Assembly: GCA_015059965.1 (NCBI GenBank)
Contig: SUZM01000010.1
Location: 1 to 64,000 of the forward strand
Direction of reading: 5' to 3'
Source of the DNA: Rikenellaceae bacterium
Lineage (GTDB): Bacteria > Bacteroidota > Bacteroidia > Bacteroidales > Rikenellaceae
Length of the DNA stretch: 64,000 nucleotides
A model generated the notes under the pieces. The model had not been told where the DNA came from. It did no database searches and was given only the letters and a program-made list of their open reading frames with translations. Shown here piece by piece: positions 1-12,689 of this stretch. Position 1 is the first letter of the stretch. The number at the start of each line of letters is the position of its first letter. Both the position numbers and the translations under genes were made by a program.

Positions 1-178
1 TTTTATGAAGCCAATATCCGGTAGACTCTTGAAAAGCAACATCATGTAGAGAAATCTTCTCTTTGGTAATTTGACTCACTACGGGCGAGGGATCTACCGT
101 AGCCGTCAGCGAATCGTCTTGGCTGCAGGCCATTCCCAACAGGAACAGCGCGCAAATAAGCATAAACTTTTTCATCAT
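1..178 (-). CDS. N-terminus of a lipoprotein, cut by the window edge
   Basis: The reverse strand reads from an ATG at 178 (a second ATG follows at 175) without a stop to the left edge, giving about 59 residues. The start MMKKFMLICALFLLGMAC is a lipoprotein signal peptide: a Lys pair, a hydrophobic core and a relaxed lipobox ending in Cys18. The next residues, SQDDS, fit the acidic signal that sends Bacteroidetes lipoproteins to the cell surface. The mature part seen here matches no family I recognise. No TAnnTTTG promoter was found upstream. Confidence 0.7.
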   Translation of the reverse strand, partial: MMKKFMLICALFLLGMACSQDDSLTATVDPSPVVSQITKEKISLHDVAFQESTGYWLHK

Positions 179-516
179 TGTTTGCTGTTGATGTGATTAG
201 TAAAATTAAAATGGAATGGTCGGCACGCATAAGAAGATGCGTGTTGGGTGGTGCAATCGCATCGATCGGACACACCCTTTAGGATATGGGTACGGTTCTC
301 ATAGGCGGAAATTTTTGGTTCTGGTTGCAAGTTACGAAGAATTTTCGATAAATGCAAATAAACCGAGATAAATAAAGTCAAATAAAGTTACATTTGGCTG
401 TCGATTTGCAATCCCTTGCTCTTCCGCGCTCAACAAAATTGTAAATGTCGGCAACCTGCTGACCGCAGAAAGCCAAATAATTTTGAATTTTGAATTTTAA
501 ATTTTAAATTTCTTTG
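179..516. other. Intergenic gap with no gene recognised
   Basis: This divergent gap lies between the leftward lipoprotein and rightward zupT. It is AT-rich in its second half. I found no convincing ORF and no TAnnTTTG box for the leftward gene. The zupT promoter sits at the right end. Confidence 0.5.
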
Positions 517-524
517 TACCTTTG
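517..524 (+). promoter_or_regulatory. -7 promoter box of zupT
   Basis: TACCTTTG matches the Bacteroidetes TAnnTTTG consensus. It ends 5 bases before the zupT ATG at 530, so transcription should begin at or next to the start codon. A TTTG at 489-492 is a possible -33 element, but the spacing of 24 is long. Confidence 0.65.
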
Positions 525-529
525 TCCCT

Positions 530-1339
530 ATGATGAATTCGGATCAACTCCTCTACGCGCTGCTGCTCACCCTTGGAGCAGGTTTGGCCACCGGTATCGG
601 CAGTGCCATCGCCTTCTTTGCCCGTCCCACAAACAAGCGCCTGCTCTCCTTTGCCCTAGGTCTCTCGGGCGGCGTGATGATCTACGTCTCTTTCGTCGAG
701 CTTTTTCACGAGGCTCAACTCGGCCTGCAGGGGGTACACGGCGAGCAGCTCGGAGGGCTCCTGACCGTTGTGGCCTTCTTCCTGGGAATCGGGCTGATCG
801 GTGTGATCGACCGCCTGGTCCCCTCGATCGAGAACCCCCACGAACCCCACCGGGCCGAGGAGATGGACCACAAACCTCGCAATGCAAAGCTGATGCGCAT
901 GGGGCTGATGACCGCCCTGGCGATCGCCATCCACAACTTCCCCGAGGGTATCGCCACCTTCATGACCGCCTTGGAGGACCCCACACTGGGTGTCGCCATC
1001 GCCGTGGCCGTAGCCATCCACAACATCCCCGAGGGCGTTGCCGTCTCGATTCCGCTCTACTACGCCACGGGCAACCGCGGCAAGGCCTTCCGCCTCTCGC
1101 TGCTCTCGGGCCTGGCGGAGCCGGCCGGTGCCCTTTTGGCCTGGTGGTTGCTCTCACCCCTGCTTACGCCCACCCTGCTGGGCTGCACGCTGGCCGCTGT
1201 GGCGGGAATCATGGTCTTCATCTCGATTGACGAACTGCTGCCCGCCGCTCGCGAATACGGCGAGGCCCACACCGCCATCTATGGAGTGGTGAGCGGCATG
1301 GCCGTGATGGCCATAAGCCTTCTGCTCCTGGGCAATTAA
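530..1339 (+). CDS. zupT: ZIP-family metal transporter ZupT
   Basis: Inner-membrane importer of zinc and other divalent metals. The 269 residues are hydrophobic and carry both ZIP metal-site motifs: HNFPEG at residues 135-140 and HNIPEG at 164-169 in neighbouring membrane helices. A His-containing cytoplasmic loop (residues 100-120, with H104, H107 and H114) lies between the early and late helices, as is typical. Length matches bacterial ZupT (about 260). The antiporter gene at 1360 starts 20 bases after the stop, so the two are probably one metal-homeostasis transcript. The promoter abuts the start codon, suggesting a leaderless mRNA. Confidence 0.95.
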   Translation: MMNSDQLLYALLLTLGAGLATGIGSAIAFFARPTNKRLLSFALGLSGGVMIYVSFVELFHEAQLGLQGVHGEQLGGLLTVVAFFLGIGLIGVIDRLVPSIENPHEPHRAEEMDHKPRNAKLMRMGLMTALAIAIHNFPEGIATFMTALEDPTLGVAIAVAVAIHNIPEGVAVSIPLYYATGNRGKAFRLSLLSGLAEPAGALLAWWLLSPLLTPTLLGCTLAAVAGIMVFISIDELLPAAREYGEAHTAIYGVVSGMAVMAISLLLLGN

Positions 1340-1359
1340 GAAATTTTTGATTTTAAGTT

Positions 1360-2316
1360 ATGGACATTGTACTTTTGATTCTTGGTTTGGGGCTGATTCT
1401 GGTGGGTGCCAACTACCTCACGGACGGCTCGGCGGCAGTGGCCCAACGCTTCCACATGCCGGAATTCATCATCGGTCTTACGATCGTCGCCATCGGCACC
1501 TCCATGCCCGAATTGGTCGTATCGGTCGTGTCGGCCTTGAAGGGGCAGAGCGATCTGGCCATCGGTAACGTGGTGGGATCGAACATCTTCAACGTCTTTC
1601 TGATTCTGGGCATCTGCGCCCTGATCGCCCCCTTGGCCCTCACCCGCAGCACCATCCGCCGCGACATTCCGATCGGCATGGTCGCCTCGCTGATGATGCT
1701 GCTCTTTGCTTGTGGCGGAGATCTTCACCTCACGACCACGAACGAGATCACCCGTTGGGAGGGTATAGTGATGGTGGCGGCCTATATTGCGCTGATGTTC
1801 TACACCATCCGTCAGGCCAAAAAAGAGCTTCCGGCTACCGAGGAGGAGACGCCGGCAGAAAAAGAGCTGCCGATGTGGCTTGCCGTGGTGATGATCGCAG
1901 GCGGCCTCTGCGGATTGATCTTTGGCGGCGATCTGTTTGTCGATAACGCCACCTCGCTGGCCCGCCGCATGGGCATCAGCGAGTCGGTGATCGCCATCAC
2001 GCTTGTAGCGGGCGGCACATCGCTGCCCGAGTTGGCCTCGTCGGTTGTCTCGCTGCTGAAGGGCAAAGCCGACATGGCCTTGGGTAATGTCGTGGGCTCG
2101 AACATCGCCAACATCCTGCTGATTTTGGGCTTAAGCTCCACGATCCATCCCCTCTCGTTGGGCGGCATCACGCTGGTCGATGTACTGATGGTCGTGCTGA
2201 GCTCCGTACTGCTCTTCCTTTCGGCCTTCACCTTCCGCCGTCGCGCCCTGGATCGCTGGGAGGCGGTGATCTTTCTGGCCATCTATGTCGGCTACATCGG
2301 GTGGCTGATCCGCTAA
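1360..2316 (+). CDS. Calcium/sodium antiporter, CaCA family (YrbG-like)
   Basis: Integral membrane Ca2+(K+)/Na+ exchanger of 318 residues. It has the two inverted alpha repeats of the family: GTSMPELVVS followed by GNVVGSNIFN in the first half, and GGTSLPELASS followed by GNVVGSNIAN in the second, separated by an acidic hydrophilic loop (residues about 145-170). The acidic residues in both GTS-PE motifs form the cation site in solved exchangers. The gene follows zupT by 20 bases and ends just before a strong terminator at 2332-2369. Confidence 0.93.
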   Translation: MDIVLLILGLGLILVGANYLTDGSAAVAQRFHMPEFIIGLTIVAIGTSMPELVVSVVSALKGQSDLAIGNVVGSNIFNVFLILGICALIAPLALTRSTIRRDIPIGMVASLMMLLFACGGDLHLTTTNEITRWEGIVMVAAYIALMFYTIRQAKKELPATEEETPAEKELPMWLAVVMIAGGLCGLIFGGDLFVDNATSLARRMGISESVIAITLVAGGTSLPELASSVVSLLKGKADMALGNVVGSNIANILLILGLSSTIHPLSLGGITLVDVLMVVLSSVLLFLSAFTFRRRALDRWEAVIFLAIYVGYIGWLIR

Positions 2317-2331
2317 AAGAGCGAAGCCGAT

Positions 2332-2369
2332 AAAAAAGTGCAGGAAAATTCCCATTCCTGCACTTTTTT
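2332..2369. terminator. Strong hairpin terminator
   Basis: A 15-bp perfect stem (2332-2346 with 2355-2369) has an 8-base loop, and A and T runs on the two sides let it work in both directions. It closes the zupT-antiporter unit. It also rules out an upstream GNAT start at 2338, which would lie inside it. Confidence 0.9.
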
Positions 2370-2372
2370 TCT

Positions 2373-2380
2373 TATTTTTG
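2373..2380 (+). promoter_or_regulatory. -7 promoter box of the GNAT gene
   Basis: TATTTTTG fits TAnnTTTG and sits directly after the terminator, 20 bases before the ATG at 2401. Confidence 0.6.
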
Positions 2381-2400
2381 TCGAGAAAGATTTTCAGAAG

Positions 2401-2853
2401 ATGATCACGGTACGCGAAATCACCCCATGCGATGCGGACTCGCAGGAGCAGGCGACAAGGCTCCGGGAGGCCCTGTTGCCTCTGTTGCCGCAACTCAACC
2501 CCACGATGCAACAACTGCCCGCCGAGATGCTTCACGAGGTGATCCGCTCGCCCTACTGCCACCTGCTGGTGGCCGAAGAGCAGGGAGAGCTCCTCGGCAT
2601 GCTGACCCTGGCCCTCTACCCCACGCTCACGGCCCTGCGCGGCTGGGTGGAGGATGTGGTGGTCGATGAAGGGGCACGCCGGCGCGGTGTGGGGCGCATG
2701 CTCCTCCGAAGAGCCATAGAGATGGCCCGAAAAGAAGGCTGCAAGACCCTCTCGCTCACCTCTTCGCACTACCGCCGCGAGGCACATGCCCTCTACTTGA
2801 GTGAGGGATTTCAGACCATCGATACCCAGCCCTTCCGCCTGATCATCGAGTAA
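2401..2853 (+). CDS. GNAT-family N-acetyltransferase
   Basis: A 150-residue GCN5-related acetyltransferase that moves acetyl from acetyl-CoA to an unknown amine. The hallmark is the segment DVVVDEGARRRGVGRMLLRR, where RRRGVG is the pyrophosphate-binding loop, followed by the C-terminal strand with ALYLSEGF. The start at 2401 is preferred because an in-frame upstream start at 2338 lies inside a terminator and before the promoter. The substrate cannot be read from the sequence. The AsmA-like gene starts 48 bases downstream and may share the transcript. Confidence 0.88.
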   Translation: MITVREITPCDADSQEQATRLREALLPLLPQLNPTMQQLPAEMLHEVIRSPYCHLLVAEEQGELLGMLTLALYPTLTALRGWVEDVVVDEGARRRGVGRMLLRRAIEMARKEGCKTLSLTSSHYRREAHALYLSEGFQTIDTQPFRLIIE

Positions 2854-2901
2854 GAATCGCCCGGTTTTAAGAGAAAAACAGAAACCGAAATAAGTACTAC
2901 C

Positions 2902-5601
2902 ATGAAGACTTTTGCAAAGATTCTGGCAACCATGGTTGCCCTGCTGTTGATTTTTGCGCTGATCGCGCCGATGGTCCTGAAGGATAAGATCGCTCAGATC
3001 GTCAAGACCGAAGCCAACAAAATGCTCACGGCAACGCTCGATTTCGAGGCGCTCGACATCAGCCTGCTGAAGAATTTCCCCAATGCCTCGCTCGGCCTTG
3101 AGGGGCTCATCCTCATCAGCGGCGTGGAGCCCTTTGTGGGCGATACGATTGTGGCCGCCGAGGAGATCTCGGTAGTCGTAAACCTCGCCTCGCTCTTTGG
3201 CGACGAGGGTTTCGAGGTGCGTCGCGTACTGCTCGACAAGCCCCTGATTCACGGCCGAAAGAGTGCCGAGGGAGGGGTGAATTGGGACGTCATGAAAGCA
3301 TCCGGGGAGACCGAGCCCGCAGAGACCGAGGAGCCGGTTGAGCCCGCCTCGGAGGAGCCGAGCGCCTTTCGCCTGGCCCTGCGTGATGTAACGATTCGCG
3401 ATGCTGTGCTGCGCTACGACGACGACTCGAGTCGGATGTATGCCTCGATCACACCGCTGAACCTGAGCCTGAAGGGGGACTTCTCGGCCGCCAAGAGCAC
3501 CCTGAAGCTGAAGACGCTGGCCCAGGAGATTCGCTTTACGACCGGAGGGATGACCCTGGCCAACGGACTGGAGGCAGAGCTCAATGCCGATATCGCCGCC
3601 GATCTGGAGAAGATGCACTTTGCGCTCAACGAAAACAGCTTCCGGTTGAACGCCATCGAGATGATGATCGATGGAGAGGTTGCCCTTGCGGACAAGGCCA
3701 CGGATGTGGATCTGAAGCTCAACACCAACAAGGTGGAGTTCCGCGAGATTCTGTCGCTCATTCCGGCCTTCTACACCAAGGATTTCGAGGGGCTGAAGGC
3801 TTCGGGCGAGCTGACCCTCGGGGCCTGGGCCAAGGGTCGTCTTGAGGGCGACCGCCTGCCCGCCTTCGGATTGGAGCTCGGCGTAAAAGAGGGCAGCTTT
3901 AAGTATTCGGCTCTGCCCAAATCGGTAACGGGCATTCGCGTTGCGGCCAAAGTAGAGAATCCGGGCGGCACACTTGATGCCACGCGTGTCGAGGTCTCGG
4001 ACTTCGGCGTGACGATGGCCGGCAACTCGCTCTCGGCCACCCTGACAGCCGCCACCCCCATCAGCGACCTGCAATTTTCGGCGAGCGCCAAGGGCAAGGT
4101 CGATTTGGGAGCCATCCGAGAGGTCTATCCGCTGGATAAGGGGATCGACCTCAAGGGAGTGGTAACCCTCGATGCAAAGATCGGAGGCCGCATGTCCGAC
4201 ATCGAGAAGCAGCGCTTCGAGCAGATGCAGGCCTCGGGTACCGTCACCGTGGAGCAGATGCAAGCCCGACTTGAGGGGCTGCCCGTGGTCGATATCACCC
4301 GCCTGACCACCTCGCTCTCACCGGCAAAGATCACCCTGGGCGAGTGCCGCGTGAAGATCGGCCGCAGCGACCTTTCGGCCAATGGCGAACTCGCCAACTT
4401 CCTGGGCTGGGCCCTGCGTGATGATACGCTCAAGGGGTACCTATACCTGAAATCGGAGCTGCTGGATCTGAACGAACTGATGGGCTCCGAGAGTGCCGAA
4501 GAGCCTACGAAGGAGAGTCCCGAAACCCCGGTCGAGGAGACCCCGGCCGGCGAAAGCACCCCCTTCGAGGTGCCGAAAAACCTCGATCTGGATCTGCAAA
4601 CCTCGCTCTCGAAGCTCCTCTTCCAGCAGATGACAATCACCGACTTTACGGGTAATATCGATGTCAAGGGGGGCCGTGCCTCGCTCTCGAAGCTTGCGAT
4701 GAAGGCCCTCGGCGGCTCGATCTCTGCCTCGGGAAGTTACTCTACGGCCGAGAACCCCGCACGTCCGGCCCTGCAGCTGAAGGCCGAGGTCAAGAAGGCC
4801 TCCTTCTCCGAGACCTTCAACCAACTGGAGGTGATCCAAAAGATGGTTCCCCTGTTCCGCAAGACGGGCGGCGACTACTCCATGTCGCTTGACCTCGCGG
4901 CACGCATGCAGGGCGATATGTCGCTCGACCTGCAGTCGATCAACGCCAAGGGCGAGTTGCGCTCGGGCAATATTCAACTCCAGAACCTCGACATCTTCAC
5001 CATGCTGACCAAGGCCCTGAAGACCGATAAGGTGCAGTCCACCCTCTCGAAGGAGCTCGTGGTCAAATTCGCCATCCAAAACGGCCGTCTCTCGACACAG
5101 CCCTTCGACCTGAACCTGGGCTCCACCTCCATGAAGATCTCGGGTTCGACGGGCCTGGATCAGACGATCGACTACACGGCCCGTGTCTCGCTGCCCGGAA
5201 AAGCCGCCAACGTACTGCAGAATCTGGATGTGAAGATCGGCGGCACCTTCTCCTCGCCCAAGATCTCGGTCGATCTGGCCTCGGCAGCCAAGGAGGCCGT
5301 ATCGAACGTGGTGAACGAGCAGATTCAGAAGCTCACCGGCTCGGAAAACCTCAACGCCGAGATCGACAAGCAGGCCGAAAAACTGCGTGCAGAGGCGCGT
5401 GCGGCAGGCGACAAGCTGGTGGCCGAGGCCGAGAAGCAGAAGCAGGCCCTGGTGGACAAAGCCTCGAACAAGCTGGCCAAGTTGGCGGCCGAGAAGGCCG
5501 GTGATGCCTTAGTGAAGGAGGCCCGCAAGCAGGCCGATAAGCTGGTGGCCAAGGCCGAGGAGGAGATCACCCGACTCCAAGACAAAGCAACCGGCAAATA
5601 A
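2902..5601 (+). CDS. AsmA-like membrane-anchored protein
   Basis: A protein of 899 residues with one N-terminal membrane anchor (about residues 5-25) and a long beta-rich periplasmic body of AsmA type; the region starting LDFEALDISLLKNFPNASL is typical. Proteins of this superfamily are bridge-like lipid carriers or affect outer-membrane assembly in Gram-negatives; a role in lipid traffic is inferred. Acidic Glu/Pro linkers occur near residues 135-155 and 530-555. The last 120 residues are unlike the rest: a charged Ala/Glu/Lys helix that should form a coiled coil, with the phrase AEKLRAEARAAGDKL echoed several times. Confidence 0.85.
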   Translation: MKTFAKILATMVALLLIFALIAPMVLKDKIAQIVKTEANKMLTATLDFEALDISLLKNFPNASLGLEGLILISGVEPFVGDTIVAAEEISVVVNLASLFGDEGFEVRRVLLDKPLIHGRKSAEGGVNWDVMKASGETEPAETEEPVEPASEEPSAFRLALRDVTIRDAVLRYDDDSSRMYASITPLNLSLKGDFSAAKSTLKLKTLAQEIRFTTGGMTLANGLEAELNADIAADLEKMHFALNENSFRLNAIEMMIDGEVALADKATDVDLKLNTNKVEFREILSLIPAFYTKDFEGLKASGELTLGAWAKGRLEGDRLPAFGLELGVKEGSFKYSALPKSVTGIRVAAKVENPGGTLDATRVEVSDFGVTMAGNSLSATLTAATPISDLQFSASAKGKVDLGAIREVYPLDKGIDLKGVVTLDAKIGGRMSDIEKQRFEQMQASGTVTVEQMQARLEGLPVVDITRLTTSLSPAKITLGECRVKIGRSDLSANGELANFLGWALRDDTLKGYLYLKSELLDLNELMGSESAEEPTKESPETPVEETPAGESTPFEVPKNLDLDLQTSLSKLLFQQMTITDFTGNIDVKGGRASLSKLAMKALGGSISASGSYSTAENPARPALQLKAEVKKASFSETFNQLEVIQKMVPLFRKTGGDYSMSLDLAARMQGDMSLDLQSINAKGELRSGNIQLQNLDIFTMLTKALKTDKVQSTLSKELVVKFAIQNGRLSTQPFDLNLGSTSMKISGSTGLDQTIDYTARVSLPGKAANVLQNLDVKIGGTFSSPKISVDLASAAKEAVSNVVNEQIQKLTGSENLNAEIDKQAEKLRAEARAAGDKLVAEAEKQKQALVDKASNKLAKLAAEKAGDALVKEARKQADKLVAKAEEEITRLQDKATGK

Positions 5602-5638
5602 TCGGCAGCGGACGACAACCGAAACATATTCAAATATT

Positions 5639-5694
5639 CGCCCTTCGGCGGTTAAAGATAAAAATTATTTATTACCTTTGACCGCCGAAAGGCG
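5639..5694. promoter_or_regulatory. Inverted repeat enclosing the promoter of the large lipoprotein
   Basis: A 14-base arm at 5639-5652 is the reverse complement, with one mismatch, of 5681-5694. Between them lies the -7 box TACCTTTG (5673-5680). Each arm is also a mini-hairpin (CGCC-CTTC-GGCG and CGCC-GAAA-GGCG). The right arm covers the expected transcription start. It could be an operator for a dimeric regulator, or a 5' RNA hairpin. The left arm may also serve as the terminator of the AsmA-like gene. Confidence 0.6.
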
Positions 5695-5747
5695 TATTTA
5701 ATAAAAACGAAAACCGAAAACAAACCTATTTATAAAATTTCTACAAC

Positions 5748-8546
5748 ATGCAAAAGAGGCTTTTTAAGTTTGCGGCATCCTTATTCACGATGCTGATGGC
5801 AGTCGGCTTTGTCGCCTGCTCAAGTGATCCCGAGGTGGATACCCCCAAGGAGGAGGATGACCCCAATGGTCCCAACAACCCGACGGAGTATGCGCTTGAG
5901 ATCCAGACCAAGGAGATCGGTGCCACCGCCGTCACCTTCGAGATTACCTCGAAGGAGATCTCCAAGGTACACTACTTCGTTGACGAGGGGGCCTCGCTGA
6001 CCCCGACGGAGCTGCTGATCGCCTCGAAGGGTAATGAGATCAAGTTAGAAGAGGAGGGCACAACCATGCTCACCATCAGCGGCTTCCAAGCCAACAAACT
6101 CTACGCCGTACACTTCGCCGGCACGAAGAGCAACGACGACTTCTACGGAGAGGTGCTCCGCCTGGAGTTCACGACGGCCAATTTCGAGGGTGAGATCACC
6201 TTCTTCGATATCGAACAGCGCAGTTTCAAGGTTCACGTCAACTTCCCCGAGGCGGTGAAGGAGCGCGGCAACGTGCTGAAGTGGGGTATCTGCGATGCCA
6301 TGATCTACAAGACCATCAATATCCATGCCGATGCCTTGAACCGCCACGACACGATGGGTACCTGGTTCGATGACTCGAAGACCTTTACGTTCGACAACTC
6401 GGAGGAGAACTCCTACCCCATTCGCGATGGCAAGCCCGACTACGATGCCTGGCTCTATGAGCCCATCGTTCCGGGTCAGCCCACCTACTTCATGGTCGGC
6501 GAGTTCGAGTATGTGAAGGAGGGTGAACTGGGCTACGACTACCAGGATAAGGACGGCGACTGGCTCTACGGCGACTACACCGCCGGATATCACGAGCCCG
6601 GTTGGTATCACGCCCTATTCGACTACTACAACTACACGGGTGGCAACGAGATGTTCGGTGGCGGCCCGCACGATCCCAAGTTGCAGTCGGTGGTGATGGG
6701 CAGCTCGCCCCTTGCCGAGGAGATCTTCACCGACCAGCACAAGTTCTGGAGCGGCTACTACCGTGTGTTCCACCTCCGCACGGCCCTGCCCGAGAAACTC
6801 GATGGTCAGATCGAGATCGACGACTCGGGGCTGAAGCCCAACGGCGGTATCATTCGCCTCACCCCCTCGGAAAATGTCGGCATCTACCTGGCCGGTATCT
6901 TCACCGACGAGACCTGGGAGATCTTCCTGAACGGCCTACCCGACCGTGAGCCCGAGACCATCCAGTGGGGTATGACCACCTCGATGGCCTTCCAAAGCCA
7001 CGGCGTGATTCAGCTCTCGGGAGAGACCGACCTCAACCCCAATGACATCTGGCTCTATCCCGATACCGACACCCGCTACCGTCTGGTTCTGATCGGTATG
7101 GGCAAGGAGGTGGACGAATTCGGCATGCCGACGGGTGAGAAGCAGTTCTACCAGGAGCACTTCTACCGCCTGCCGAAGCCTACGAAGGGTGCCCCCACCC
7201 TCACCGTGAAGGCAATCGAGGCCCCCGAGGGAGAAGAGACCAGCCCCTATGAGCTGTGGTACAACGTGAAGTGTACGTCGGGTGATGCCGTGCAGGTAAA
7301 ATATGCCTACGATGTAAAGCACGCCTGGGATCAGGCCATGCTGAGCTATTCGGCCAGTGAGATTATTGCCATGGGTCAGTACTTCACCCCCGAGGAGATC
7401 ATCTACATCAACTCGGACAAGGGTCTGAGCTTCAAGTTCACGCAGCTGCAGCCCGACAAGACCTATGGTCTGGGCGTGATGTGCTGGAACGATGAGGGTA
7501 CGGCCAGCATCGCCCGCTATGTGGAGTCCACGACCTCGGCCGAAGAGCTCCCCGTGCGTTCGGAGTCGAGCCTCTTCAGCGATCTGCAGGGCGACTGGCT
7601 CATCAGCGCCGACTACAGCTACACGGTACACAACAACGAAACCGGCGAGGATAAGGTGGTTACCGAGCGCCGCGAGACCCCCGTACACATCGGCGACCTG
7701 ATCTTCGACCGCCGCTTCGTTACCGATGCCGTCTACGACAAGTTCGCCACCAGCAAGAAGAACAAGATGACGCCCGAGCAGGTAGATGCCCAACTCGATC
7801 AGATCGAGAGCACCTTTGCCGCCTTCAACGAAAAGACGCGCAACTACAACCGCCTCTCGTGCCAGGGCTACGACCTCTACCCCATCCCGCCCTACTACAA
7901 CTACAGCGCCACGGCCTACCTCTCGCCCGAGACCCTCTTCGTAGCCGCCTCGGTCGACTCCTACACCTATATCGATGCCGCCGGTCTGCTCTACGATTTT
8001 GGTCCGAAGTGGTACCTGGAGATTGACACCGAAGGCAATGTAACGGTGCCCTTCAACATCACGACCATGGATCCCGCCCTGGGCTACAGCGGTCTGCACC
8101 TGATGGGCGTAAACTCGACCAACCTCCAGAATATGGCCATGCTCATGATGGTCGATGGTCAGACCGGACACTTCCCCGTGGAGGTCTCGGCCGACAAGAA
8201 CACGATTACCATCCTCCCGCTGGAGTACGAGGGCGAAAAGTTCTACCCGCATCTGGTCTCGCTCGATGGCTCGTGCTCGGCCTTCATCCAGTCCGAGATC
8301 ACGCTGCGCCGTAGCACCACGGCCACCGCAGCACGTCGCACGCGCCAATCGCTGCAACAGCCCGCCACCCTGCAGGGCAACACGCTGAAGCTTAAGGGTG
8401 AGCGTGCCACGCCCGCCACACGCGGTCGCAGCATCACCTCGATCGAGAAGATGAGCCTCAAGCCCTATAAGCAGGTCTCGATCTCGGTGCTCACGCCTGA
8501 CCAGATCCGTGAAAATCAAGAGAACTATTTGAAGAGCCGCCGCTAA
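5748..8546 (+). CDS. Large surface lipoprotein of unknown function
   Basis: A protein of 932 residues with a lipoprotein signal peptide; the lipobox ends GFVAC at Cys24, followed by SSDPEVD, an export-type acidic stretch. The mature protein appears to be a series of beta-sandwich modules of fibronectin III flavour (for example near residues 45-145 and 480-610), then a domain starting LQGDWLISADYSY near residue 620. The last 85 residues are basic and rich in Arg, Thr and Gln, unlike the acidic body. I recognise no enzyme motif. It has its own promoter with an unusual inverted repeat and ends at a clear terminator. Confidence 0.75.
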   Translation: MQKRLFKFAASLFTMLMAVGFVACSSDPEVDTPKEEDDPNGPNNPTEYALEIQTKEIGATAVTFEITSKEISKVHYFVDEGASLTPTELLIASKGNEIKLEEEGTTMLTISGFQANKLYAVHFAGTKSNDDFYGEVLRLEFTTANFEGEITFFDIEQRSFKVHVNFPEAVKERGNVLKWGICDAMIYKTINIHADALNRHDTMGTWFDDSKTFTFDNSEENSYPIRDGKPDYDAWLYEPIVPGQPTYFMVGEFEYVKEGELGYDYQDKDGDWLYGDYTAGYHEPGWYHALFDYYNYTGGNEMFGGGPHDPKLQSVVMGSSPLAEEIFTDQHKFWSGYYRVFHLRTALPEKLDGQIEIDDSGLKPNGGIIRLTPSENVGIYLAGIFTDETWEIFLNGLPDREPETIQWGMTTSMAFQSHGVIQLSGETDLNPNDIWLYPDTDTRYRLVLIGMGKEVDEFGMPTGEKQFYQEHFYRLPKPTKGAPTLTVKAIEAPEGEETSPYELWYNVKCTSGDAVQVKYAYDVKHAWDQAMLSYSASEIIAMGQYFTPEEIIYINSDKGLSFKFTQLQPDKTYGLGVMCWNDEGTASIARYVESTTSAEELPVRSESSLFSDLQGDWLISADYSYTVHNNETGEDKVVTERRETPVHIGDLIFDRRFVTDAVYDKFATSKKNKMTPEQVDAQLDQIESTFAAFNEKTRNYNRLSCQGYDLYPIPPYYNYSATAYLSPETLFVAASVDSYTYIDAAGLLYDFGPKWYLEIDTEGNVTVPFNITTMDPALGYSGLHLMGVNSTNLQNMAMLMMVDGQTGHFPVEVSADKNTITILPLEYEGEKFYPHLVSLDGSCSAFIQSEITLRRSTTATAARRTRQSLQQPATLQGNTLKLKGERATPATRGRSITSIEKMSLKPYKQVSISVLTPDQIRENQENYLKSRR

Positions 8547-8566
8547 TCTCCGGCCCAAAAAAGAGG

Positions 8567-8602
8567 AAGTGGTGTCCAACAAGGTTGGACACCACTTTTT
8601 TG
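8567..8602. terminator. Hairpin terminator after the large lipoprotein
   Basis: A 14-bp perfect stem (8567-8580 with 8584-8597) with a 3-base loop is followed by a T run. It lies 20 bases past the lipoprotein stop. Confidence 0.9.
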
Positions 8603-8848
8603 TCGGAAGCTGTATCCCCCAAGAATTTTTCAAATTTTCGGGCGGGAAAGTGCGTGGGCGGATAAGAAATTGAAGAACAGAGGCTAATTTTAGGCTTAAG
8701 TCCCTTTTCACCGCTCACGCTCGGCATAGCTTGCAAGCAATCTCTGCTCTCGCTTATTCGCGGCGTTGCGAAGCTCTGAGGAGCGGAGTTTACTTTTTAG
8801 TAAATGAGCATCCGGGCCGAATGGAATTTTAAACGAGGGTATCATGAA
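8603..8848. other. Gene-free stretch with a short hairpin
   Basis: No ORF here looks real. A hairpin-forming segment, GTTTACTTTTTAGTAAAT, lies near 8789-8806 inside GC-rich sequence. The style is that of a dispersed intergenic repeat, but no second copy occurs in this window. Confidence 0.4.
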
Positions 8849-8918
8849 ATTGGGGCGGATGGGCTGTACTTGACGTACTGCCCATTCGCCCCAATGATTG
8901 AGGTGCGGAATTTACCGC
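8815..8918. repeat. Palindromic intergenic repeat, copy A
   Basis: The core is an imperfect palindrome at 8849-8895 (21-bp arms with two mismatches around TTGAC), followed by the family's right outer arm, GGTGCGGAATTTACCGC, ending at 8918. The left outer arm is poorly conserved. It belongs to the same family as the copies at 8937, 20212, 24875 and 35422. Confidence 0.75.
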
Positions 8919-8936
8919 TTAGATTAGTCGTTTTAG

Positions 8937-9033
8937 GCGAGGAATTTCCGTATATCGTAATAAGAAACCCGGGCGGGTAGTACTTGAGGTACGTCCCGCT
9001 CGGGTTTTGTTTAGGATATGCGGAATCTACCGC
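8937..9033. repeat. Palindromic intergenic repeat, copy B
   Basis: A nearly 97-bp imperfect palindrome. The inner part reads GTAC-TTGAG-GTAC, and the outer arms match the family (GCGAGGAATTTCC on the left, GGAATCTACCGC on the right). It ends 9 bases before the 3' end of the leftward PFOR gene, so PFOR mRNA would carry this long hairpin right after its stop codon. Confidence 0.8.
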
Positions 9034-9042
9034 ATAAAACGG

Positions 9043-12579
<3,537 letters not shown>

Positions 12580-12681
12580 TTTTATCAGATTTTTAGCGTT
12601 ATTTTCAAACATTTTTCCAACTAACCTCACTAACAAATATTTCGGACTTTTCCTGCTTGAGCGATATCCAAAAATTCGGTG

Positions 12682-12689
12682 CAAAGATA
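12682..12689 (-). promoter_or_regulatory. -7 promoter box of nifJ
   Basis: Reads TATCTTTG on the minus strand, about 100 bases upstream of the nifJ start. The gap 12580-12889 otherwise holds only the divergent promoter of the M16 genes. Confidence 0.65.

Noticed and set aside
2338..2400. Upstream start of the GNAT gene
   Set aside because: That start lies inside the terminator hairpin and before the promoter box.
2131..4263. Long open frame on the minus strand (710 codons)
   Set aside because: It is antisense to the AsmA-like gene. High third-position GC keeps the opposite frame open, and the translation has no family features. The same applies to 6936-8711 minus, 9007-11271 plus and 15388-16599 plus.
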